Assembly (NCBI GenBank): GCA_018287875.1
Contig: JAGVVL010000027.1
Location: 62,001-126,000 of the forward strand
Direction: 5' to 3'
Source: Nigrospora sphaerica
Taxonomy: Eukaryota > Ascomycota > Sordariomycetes > Amphisphaeriales > Apiosporaceae
Length of the DNA stretch: 64,000 nucleotides
The notes below the pieces were generated by a model. It was given only the letters and a program-made list of their open reading frames with translations. It was not told the DNA's origin and did not search any database. Made by a program: the position numbers and the translations under genes. Below, in pieces: positions 10,380-18,511 of this stretch. The number at the start of each line of letters is the position of its first letter. The first letter of the stretch is position 1.

Positions 10380-10592
10380 ATGGTGGACCTAAATCCGATC
10401 ACATTGGCGGTGATTGTGCTTCTCGGCGTCGTTTTCCCATACACAATAGTCATCATTACTTACGCGGCGATACATCGGGACCGTCGGGCAAAAGTCCAAT
10501 CTCTCGAAGCCAATGACAATCGACCACCTCCCCACCGCCTAAAATACGGGCAACGCCAAAGTCCAGCCGTACAGGCTACATCTACCATTTAA
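10380..10592 (+). CDS. Small single-pass membrane protein (microprotein 1)
   Basis: 70 codons starting at the ATG at 10380; the longer frame from 10317 starts inside the pyrimidine-rich leader. A hydrophobic segment at residues about 6-30 is followed by a basic stop-transfer patch (HRDRRAK), then a polar tail with NDNRPPPH and a C-terminal TSTI. It shares length and layout with the next gene (TM, basic patch, ND..PPP, Gln/Asp tail, hydroxyl-rich C-terminus). The tyrosine of the PPxY motif is absent here. No family recognised. The pair probably arose by tandem duplication. Confidence 0.45.
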   Translation: MVDLNPITLAVIVLLGVVFPYTIVIITYAAIHRDRRAKVQSLEANDNRPPPHRLKYGQRQSPAVQATSTI

Positions 10593-10594
10593 CT

Positions 10595-10801
10595 ATGGAG
10601 CTGGATGATAATTTAATTCCGTATTGTGTTATTGCTATCATATTCGGGCCATGGCCTTTTATTTTAGCCCATTACAGTTGGTGCAAATTTTGGGAGAAAC
10701 GCAAATCTCTAAAAGAAACCAACGACGACCCACCACCACCCTACAGCCCCGAAAACGAGCAAGACCAAAATCCACTCACACAGGCTGGATCTATTGTTTA
10801 A
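10595..10801 (+). CDS. Small single-pass membrane protein with PPxY motif (microprotein 2)
   Basis: 68 codons from the ATG at 10595, two bases after the preceding stop. A hydrophobic segment at residues about 8-26 (IPYCVIAIIFGPWPFILA) is followed by WEKRKSLKE and then DDPPPPYSPENEQ. This contains PPPY, the PPxY motif bound by WW domains of Rsp5/Nedd4-type ubiquitin ligases. Membrane proteins with cytosolic PPxY often recruit Rsp5; that role is inferred. Both stop regions read TTTAACTATGG.GCTGG, so the end of gene 2 repeats the junction sequence of gene 1, a trace of tandem duplication. It lies just left of a stem-loop repeat and could be a fragment of a mobile element. Confidence 0.45.
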   Translation: MELDDNLIPYCVIAIIFGPWPFILAHYSWCKFWEKRKSLKETNDDPPPPYSPENEQDQNPLTQAGSIV

Positions 10802-10828
10802 CTATGGGGCTGGCTAAGAAAATGCATC

Positions 10829-11011
10829 TGTGATGCGTGGATGGCATCCTGGGTCCAGATCTGGAGGGGTCCTGCGTGGTAGACGAGGCCTAATTCGGCA
10901 GATAGAACAATATATCTGCTGCCCCTCGCTGCCAGTCCTGGCAGTGAGGCACGCCTTCTTCTATACATCACTTTGACCCCATGCTTCACCTCATTAAATG
11001 GTAGCATCTCT
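10829..11011 (+). repeat. Stem-loop dispersed repeat, copy 2
   Basis: Longest copy, about 183 bp: starts TGTGATGCGTGGATGG and ends ATGGTAGCATCTCT. It holds CCTCGCTGCCAG-TC-CTGGCAGTGAGG (12-bp arms, one G-T wobble) and a GCAGATA/TATCTGC hairpin. Same orientation as copy 3 at 18168, opposite to copy 1. Confidence 0.8.
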
Positions 11012-11056
11012 TTATTTGTTTTAAACGCTAAGACCCCATCGCCGATAACTGACGAC

Positions 11057-11262
11057 TGTCACGATTCAAGGAACAAGGGATCTGGTGACGCCCTGAAGGT
11101 TCTATTGAGATGCGAAAACTACAGGTGAAGAGGAAAAGGAGAGGAACAGGCTCCTGCCAGTCACCGTTTGGCAGGAATATATCCAGCCAGCGGCGGTACG
11201 TACCACCGGCCAGTGGTCCATGCATTCCCATGCCCTTGTACCCGTGTACCCATGCCGTAACA
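11057..11262. mobile_element. Solo LTR of a Gypsy-type retrotransposon
   Basis: 206 bp, beginning TGTCACG and ending CCGTAACA, so the ends are TGT..ACA with imperfect inverted repeats. It is flanked on both sides by the 5-bp target duplication ACGAC (11052-11056 and 11263-11267). The copy at 23879-24084 has the same length and ends, with about 15 mismatches. No internal region lies between LTRs, so this is a solo LTR left by LTR-LTR recombination. Confidence 0.88.
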
Positions 11263-11909
11263 ACGACCATATCATCGTCAGGGCACTAATAGGAAAATCA
11301 CCAGAGTGCGTGCGGCCGAAGTTCCGGTAGGCTAACCGTTCCCGGCGAGATCACCACCATCTTAACCATCTGGCCAATGAATATTTACTGTTCGGCCACT
11401 AGCACCACCAACGTTTAACGCGAATAACAGCCGAAGTTCCGGTAAGCTATTGACCTAAGTCAAGCGGTCTGCATCTAAATTTAGCTAGCGACTTAGCTAT
11501 GTAAACCCTTCTACCTATAAACCTTTCCTTCATAAAAAAATCATCGTCATCGCCTTTTATAACGGTATCCCCCACACATGCCCGTCACGCGCAACGCACA
11601 ATAAGACCCTAAAAGCGGATACGTTGACCCTTTTAAGGAAGACGATCCCGTAAACCCCACGAATAGAGCACCAACAGCTCAGACAGCGCCTTCTAAGCAA
11701 ACTACGTCCTAAAAGGAAGCCGAAGATCAATTTTCCAATTTCATCCGAAAACCGTTAGCACTAATCATTACGTTGTTTTTCCGGCTCAAGGCCGACGACA
11801 CCATGTATCCGCCTCTACCGCCTCCGCCGGCGGAAGGTGAACATGAATAGGACCAAAGTCAGGAAAATTCACAAGTGGAAGGCACGGTACTCTTAAACGA
11901 CCTGCACGA
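11263..11909 (+). other. Leader of the Gypsy element; no separate gene
   Basis: The sequence contains a short direct repeat (GCCGAAGTTCCGGTA at about 11311 and 11430). I could not delimit a 5' LTR or primer-binding site, and nothing similar was found after the integrase at 18060-18500. The left LTR of the element is therefore unresolved. Confidence 0.35.
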
Positions 11910-13649
11910 ATGGGTGCAAATAAGGAATCGATCGAGTACCTCGACCATCAAATACGTCAAAACAAGATCGAACAAGACAGTCGCCTCGATGCTCTGCGAA
12001 ACGAGGTGGCTGGCGTGCGGTCGGGATTAGACGAGATCAAGGCCTTAATCATCGGACAAGGCAAGGGCAAGGGCCCACCTCGACCTCCTGTTGAGTACAC
12101 GGATCCCCTTTGTCGACCATCTGTGGAATTCGTCGATCAGAGGCCAGCGTTTCGACCTGGACCCGGACCCGAGGAATACTACCGCATGGGCCTTGGTCAA
12201 CATCGACAGGAACCTTATCTTGAAGAGCAACGACAGCAATTCCGACAAGATACACCTTATTCTAACCAAGCCAGCATTTTCTCAGCAGTCACCAGCAAGG
12301 TTAAGAAAGACGACATAGGCGTTTTTAACCCCTACTACCCTGATCCTCATGACTTGGGCACAGTCTCAAACGGCAAAGACACCATCTTCACGGACATCTT
12401 CGCTTTCGAGGAACGTATTAGAACTTCCCTTGAGGATGAAGACACCAGACAAACTCACGAGAAGCAGATCCTCAACATGTTCCAGACCTTGCTCGGTGGT
12501 GCAGCCCTTCAGTGGTGGAACACCGAGGTGTCCAGCCTGAGCAGGACGACTTGGAAGCGAGCCGGACTGCTCCATGTTTTGGCAAGGCTCCAGGACCGGT
12601 TTACCCCGGACCAGTCTATTTCCAGTCGCAAGTTCATGATAAGCAACCTCACACTCCATCACGTCGCTGAAAACGAGAACGCCATCACCCAATACATCGG
12701 CACCATGCTGCGATATGCCAGAGGTATGAACGCCTATCACCCAGACGCCAACACCTGGAGAGGAGTCATGGGCCAAATCTGGGCCAGCATGTCCGTTGAG
12801 ATTCGCAAGTGCCTTAGACATCCCAGCAAGACGGATACCCTTGACAGCTACATGATGCAGGTTGAGGAGACGAAGTCGATTCTCCTGACCACAGCATAGG
12901 AGGCCCACCCCCACCTTACGCCAAGACCTGGGTACTGGGCTGGAAGAAGTGGACTGAACCGAGTTGAAAGAATAGAACGAAGTGATCGTCCAGCCTAGGA
13001 CAGTCGCCCTTCCCGAGACAATCGATTCTCCGATAGACGTCAAGATCGATGGCAAGGCCGCTCTGATAGACGCGATGCCAGACAGTCAGGCAACAGATAC
13101 AAGGAAGACGACAAGCGTCGCCCCTGCTCCAGAGACTACCGTCGAAGTGACGATCGTCAAGACCGGCAGGGTCGGGATAAACCCCGCGCTGATCACAACC
13201 AGCGTCGCGACCGAGCGTACCTTGCAGACGACGACAAGCAATTAGTCCATTCTGAGGAGTCCGGCCATGAGTCCTCTGCTTCCGACGTCTCAGCGGATGT
13301 CGACTCTGACCACGGCTACATGGCAACTGTCATAGATGCCTCGAAAGCTTGTCATCGTTGCCAACGTTCCTTCGAAAACCGCTTTGTCCTGAAAGCTCAC
13401 TTACGTACTTGCAGACCTCCTGATCCGAACCACACGATCCGAACATCTAAGCCGAACAATGACCCCGTCCGACGACGATGTGGATATCGTGAAAAGATCT
13501 TTGGTACGAGGAATCGGCTGTTTGCACATCTTGGAGTGGGCTGCCCCGAACAGAAAGAGGAGGAAGAATATTATGAGACGGAAGCAACTTGCCTCGCAGA
13601 TGACAAACCTGTTGTCGAGGTTGATATCAGCCCCGACGCTCCCGTCTGA
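11910..13649 (+). pseudogene. Gag-like region with C2HC zinc finger
   Basis: The first 329 codons (to TAG 12897) form a capsid-like Gag: an N-terminal coiled-coil-like stretch, a Pro/Gln-rich linker, then an alpha-helical core (LLGGAALQWWNTE, LQDRFTPDQS). Beyond the stop the same frame continues through a highly basic Arg/Asp-rich segment to CHRCQRSF...LKAHLRTC. This is a CxxC-x12-H-x4-C finger instead of the usual CCHC knuckle. A second cysteine-containing segment (RRCGYREKIF...GVGC) looks like a damaged finger. It ends at TGA 13647. Two of the three stops fit CAG to TAG. Confidence 0.75.
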
Positions 13650-13691
13650 CACGCCCAGATAAACGAGACGGACGACAAGGACAAGTCCAAG

Positions 13692-15686
13692 TTGTCCAGC
13701 TACACCTATCTTCGCATCAAAGCTCGCGCCGCCCCGACGGAGGCAAGCGTTGAAGTCTGCTGCGATCCCGGTACTGGACGAACCATCATTGGCCAAAAGT
13801 TCCTTGACACCCTTGAACACACCACAGAGACCAAGCATGCAGTCATCGGCGGTGTCGGCAAGGGCAAGATCAAGACCTCAAGCTGGGCCAAGTTCAGTTT
13901 GTACTTGCCTGGCGTGGATACCAAGGGTCAAGCAGAGTTCGTCAAGTTTGACCTCGAAGGTTGGGTGGTCCCAGATCTGGGTCCCAACCTCCTGATTGGC
14001 AATGCACTCCTAGACGCACACAAGGCGGTCATCAACTACGTCTCCCACACTGTCGACTTCCAGGACTTGGGATTCCATTGCCCTTTCGAGGTCCGAATGA
14101 CCACCAACCCTTGCAACAGACGTGTCACCAACCGACGCAAGACGATCCTCATGCCTGCCCAGACGGCATATCTGGCAGTTGACCACAAACCTCTACCTTC
14201 CGACAGAAGCTTCGTCTTCGAAGGCTCACATCAAGTCGCCGTCAGCAGCTTTGTCGACGCCAGGACTCCTCAAGTCATCGTCGCCACCAACATGACGGAA
14301 AAGCCTATTGTGGTCAACAAGAACGATAAGTTGGGCAACATCAAGGAGAACACCAACAGTGGCTATATCAAAAGCAACTGGAAGTCTGCTTTCACCTCCT
14401 TACTTACCGCGACCGCACTTACAACCGGCAGGGCTCACCCGAACGGTTTGGCTGACAATGACATGGACGTCTCGCCGTCTTCGGAGTTCGATGTCACCCC
14501 AACTATCGCAGCAGTGGCTGCAGACAGTAACTTCACCGTGACTGACATGACGAACCTTGCCAGCTCTGAGGCGCAAGGTCTTGGTACACCCATGACCGAC
14601 GCTGCTTTCAATGTCATCAATGGTGGCCATGAGACAAACACTGCACCCATCCCGGACATCGGCCACAGCCCTGGTTCCGACCCTGACGCTGACCCTGAAC
14701 CTGGAATCGACATCGACATCGACATGTCCAACGTCAGAGCTGGAGAAGGACATTCCTCCCTCGGTATCAAGAAGTCAGCCAACTTGCCGGAAGTCATCAC
14801 GAGCTCCGGCACGCACATTTACGGGGCGGACCCAGCCATGGTCGCCAAATTCCGGTCCGTATGCGAGCAGTTTCCAACCTTGTGGGAAGACAAGGGTCCA
14901 GTTAAGGTCCCGGTGGAGGACCAAATGAAGATTCCCCTTGTGGAAGGCTGGCAGGATCACAAGTTGAACACCCGTCCATACCCTCTGAGCGCCAAGGATA
15001 AAGCTCAACTGGACGAAGTCTACGACTTGCTCCACGCTCAAGGCCGCATGGAATTTGTTACTCAGCCTACACCTTTCGCGCACCCGGTTTTCGTGGTCCG
15101 ACGCATCTTTACTGAGGGCAAGGACTTAACCATGCAACAGAAGGGCCGTGTGGTTGTTGACTTACGACAGCTGAACAAAGTGGCAGTCCCTGACAGCTAT
15201 CCATTGCCACTGCAAGGCGAAGTGATCGCAAGCCTTAAAGGAAAAACCCACGTCACGGTCGTCGATGCTACCGGCTTCTTTCATCAGTTCCTCGTTCACC
15301 CGGCATACAGAAACCGTTTTACCATGGTCAGCCATCGTGGCTTGGAACAGTCAAACGTCGCTATGATGGGCTTCAAGAACACTCCGGCCTACGTCCAACG
15401 CTTTATGGACCGGCTTTTGAAGAAGTACCCATTCTGTCGTGCCTTCATTGACGATATCGTCATCTTTTCCGACAGCGCTGAGGAACATCTTGAGCATTTG
15501 CGTGTCATTTTCAGGCTTTTTGTTAAGATGAACATTGCTCTGTCCCCCAAGAAGGCCTACGTCGGATACCCTTCGGTGGATCTTCTTGGCTTTCGTGTCG
15601 ATGGCCTCGGCCTGTCCACGACGGACGAACGTCTTGAAGCTTTTGGCAAACTCACCTTTCCCCGACAGCTGAAGCCCCTTGAGTAA
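13692..15686 (+). pseudogene. Protease and reverse transcriptase region of pol
   Basis: In frame with Gag. The aspartic protease carries DPGTGRTIIG (D-P-G where most retropepsins have D-T/S-G) and a later NLLIGNALLD motif. A low-complexity Asp/Pro-rich spacer follows. The reverse transcriptase shows VVVDLRQLNK, VDATGFFHQF, and FIDDIVIFSDS with the catalytic DD pair. The frame stops at TAA 15684, where a Gln codon is expected before YLGATGFLR, the start of the connection to RNase H. The first codon of the listed span is not an ATG; this is a segment of a polyprotein. Confidence 0.85.
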
Positions 15687-16616
15687 TACCTTGGAGCGAC
15701 TGGTTTCCTTCGACATCTCATTCCATACTACGCTCAACTCGTCGAGCCCCTACAGAAGCGCAAAACAGCCTTACTTGCAGAGGGGCGCAAGGCTAGACGA
15801 ACGGAGAATATCAACAAACGCCAGGCCTTCGTCCGCAATGTCTACTACGAACCAACCGAACAAGAGACGGCCAGCTGGGAGGCGATCCAAAAGGCCTTGA
15901 CAAGCCACCGAATGGTCCATCACCATGACCCCGACAAGCAACTGTTCCTCCAAGTCGATGGATCCTTGGAGCGAGGCTTCGGCGTCATGCTCTTCCACCT
16001 GGCGGACGGACAGGAATGGTCTCCTAGCAAGCCTGTCCCCTCGACTGCCGTCCGACCTGTGATGTTCTTGAGTAGATGCTTGTCATCTGCAGAGACCAGA
16101 TATGGACCATCGGAGCTGGAGATGGCGGCCTTAGTGTGGGCCACGAAGCGCGCTCGCACCACTATCCAGTCCAGCAAGCTCCCAGTGGTCGTTCTGACGG
16201 ATCATTCAGCTATTAAGGTCATCATGGACCAGACTTCCCTCAACACGTCGAGCATGGATCGGGCGAATAGGCGTTTGGTTAACGCTTCCATTTACTTATC
16301 CCAGTACGGATACCAAGTTTTCCACTTTGCTGGCAAACTGAACTTGGTCCCAGACGCCCTGTCTAGGCTGACCACCACTCCGGAGGCCAAGCCCGAGGAT
16401 GTCGTCCTAGATAAGGTCTGGTGGACTATGTCTGCGGCCATCATGTCTGAGGAACAGCTCGACCAGTTCCGACAAGCCTATCAGGACGACGCGCGCCTTC
16501 GTCCTATCATGGAGCAGTTGCAGCAGCCTGGAAATATGGTCGACAAGGACGCCGAGCGACTTTCTCTCAGCCCGGCTATCTCTTCGAGGTCCGAAACGAC
16601 CTGTTGTATCATTTGA
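15687..16616 (+). pseudogene. RNase H region of pol
   Basis: Continues the polyprotein frame immediately after the TAA. It contains the RNase H-like core used by Gypsy elements: LFLQVDGSLERGFG, FLSRCLSSAETRYGPSELEM, VVVLTDHSA and NLVPDALSRL. Near 16540-16600 the coding frame shifts, and the residues after about 16545 in this frame are nonsense up to TGA 16614. The true continuation is in the frame that starts YLFEVRNDLLYHL. Confidence 0.8.
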
Positions 16617-18060
16617 GTCACCAGGGCACGCGCAGACTGTGTATTCCGCATGCCCTAGTCAAGGACATACTGTCTATGGCCCACGACGAAAAACACCATT
16701 TCGGCCAAAACCGCATGCTGAAGGATCTCGAAGGCCTGTCCATCCGCAACAAGACCAGAATGGTCAAACAGTATTTCCAGCATCGTCCGACGTGCCAACT
16801 CAATCAGACCAAGCGCGACCGGCCTGCTGGTGACTACCAACCCATCCGACACGATCCTGTCCCCATGAAGACGGTCGCCATCGACTTCATCGTCGGACTG
16901 CCCACGGTTCCATCGACCGGTTCGCCCTGGCAGCTGAGAAACGTCAAGGCCGACACGTTTGACCAGCTGATGACCATGTCATGTCCAGTCCCTAAGCGCA
17001 CAGACTTGAATTCCTGGCAATGCCCAATACACCGCACAGAACTGGGAGTAAGCCATGGCTCAGACCTTGACCCTGGCTGATTGGGACATCCCTTCCGGAA
17101 TCATCTCAGATCGAGACCGCAAGTTCACCTCTGGCTTCTGGAAAAGACTATGGTCTGCGCTTGGCACCAAGTTGTTGATGACAACGGCATACCATCCTCA
17201 GGCAGACGGCCTGTTTGAAAGAAAGAATCAAACCGTGGAGATCGCCATCCGGTATCACATATCTAACCATCCGGATCAGACCTAGACCGATCCGCTCCCG
17301 AGCTTGCAGTGGAACCTCAACAGCGCTCATGTAGAGTCCGTTAGAGCACCTGCCCATGAGCTGCTCTTTGGCTTCAAGTTGCCCGGACACTTGGAGGCAG
17401 TCGTGGACGCGGACGCACCACAGTTCAAGGAGATTCAGAATTTGAGGGATCACCTGCGCAAGGACGCCCAACTGGCCATGGACTTCGCAGCTGCCAAGGC
17501 AAAGATGGTGTATGACCGCAAGCACCAGTTGATTGAGTTCAGCCCTGGAGACAAGGTCTACCTGCGCCTCCATCGCGGATACCACTTGCCTGGCAGACCG
17601 TCCAAAACCTATTCGCAGCAGCGCTCCGGACCTTGGACCGTCCTGGAGCGCGTTGGTCGCCTTGCCTACCGACTTGACCTACCAGGAAGCAAGATCCATC
17701 CGGTGATCTCCGTGGCACAGTTGTCGCCGACACCGAAAGGTCGCGACCCCTTCAATCGCGACGCGCCACCCCCTAGCCCAGTGCAGGACGACCAGAACCA
17801 AGGCGCTGACGATGAGTATGAGATTGAAGCCTTGCTGCAGCATCGAAAGAGCGGCAGAGGTCCCGGACTTGAATACTTGGTCAAGTGGCTTTGTTACAAC
17901 AACGAACATAACACCTGGCACCATGAGACCCTATTTGGGCAACGCTAGGCGTTTGATCGACGAGTATTGGAGCAGACGCGGTCATGGACCTGTGGTCACC
18001 ATGGATTCTGGACCTGCGAAGCGCGGTCGCGTTCGACCTCGCAAAGTAAACGGAAGATGA
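16590..18060 (+). pseudogene. Integrase and chromodomain region of pol
   Basis: The integrase begins in a shifted frame with a zinc-binding-type region (HDEKHHFG..., RPTCQLNQTK) and DFIVGLPTV carrying the first catalytic Asp. The frame is lost at about 16935-17050. It resumes with [11 protein letters not shown] (second Asp) and [19 protein letters not shown] (catalytic Glu). After TAG 17283, a GPWTVLERVGRLAYRLDLP segment and a chromodomain follow (YEIEALLQHRKSG, YLVKWLCYNNEHNTWH). A last frame change near 17940 leads into LIDEYWSRRG. Chromodomains target such elements to histone-marked chromatin. Confidence 0.8.
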
Positions 18061-18167
18061 GGAATCGAAGCATGACGGCATGGAGCAACTGAGACTGAAG
18101 ACCACATGCTACTTTATTTGTAGTATATCCACTGAGGGCAGTGGGATTATCTTTTGAGCCCGGCATT

Positions 18168-18303
18168 TGATGCGTGGATGGCATCCTGGGTCCAGAACTG
18201 GAGGGGTCCTGCGTGGTGAACTAGCTGCCCCTCGCTGCCAGTTCTGGCAGCGAGGCACGCCTTCTTCTACACATCACTTTGACGCCATGCTTCACCTCGT
18301 CAC
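18168..18303 (+). repeat. Stem-loop dispersed repeat, copy 3 (internally deleted)
   Basis: About 136 bp. It matches copies 1 and 2 but lacks an internal stretch of about 36 bases that holds the GCAGATA/TATCTGC hairpin. It keeps a perfect 12-bp inverted repeat at 18230-18255 (CCTCGCTGCCAG-TT-CTGGCAGCGAGG). It lies between the Gypsy element and the 3' end of NLR-B. Confidence 0.8.
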
Positions 18304-18511
18304 CTTAACAAGAGATCAGATAAATGCTCCGTCGCTACAGAAGCAAAACGGTTCTAAAAAGAATTATAGATATCAGAAATAGGAATCATAGAGCTCTCAG
18401 AATTATAGCAACCCACAGGGGAAAGAATTGCTGAGTTCTTAGAGGACGTACAATCGGTTGAATGAATTGGCTTATTCACTCCTCCATACCACGCGTGGAT
18501 ATGACATTAAG

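Larger units (their letters stand above)
11910..18060 (+). mobile_element. Decayed chromovirus-type Ty3/Gypsy retrotransposon (internal region)
   Basis: Gag, zinc finger, protease, reverse transcriptase and RNase H all lie in one frame from 11910 to about 16540, suggesting a single gag-pol reading frame originally. That frame is broken by TAG 12897, TAG 12996, TGA 13647 and TAA 15684. A frameshift at about 16540-16600 moves the integrase N-terminal part to another frame. The frame returns before 17055 and is broken again by TAG 17283 and TAG 17946. A chromodomain ends the polyprotein, placing it with chromoviruses. No 3' LTR is recognisable before the stem-loop repeat at 18168. Inactive as it stands. 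Confidence 0.9.

Noticed and set aside
10829..18303. Stem-loop repeats as the LTRs of the 11910 Gypsy element
   Set aside because: They lie in direct orientation around it, but a third inverted copy exists alone, the ends are not TG..CA, one copy is shorter by a hairpin, and no primer-binding or polypurine site adjoins them.
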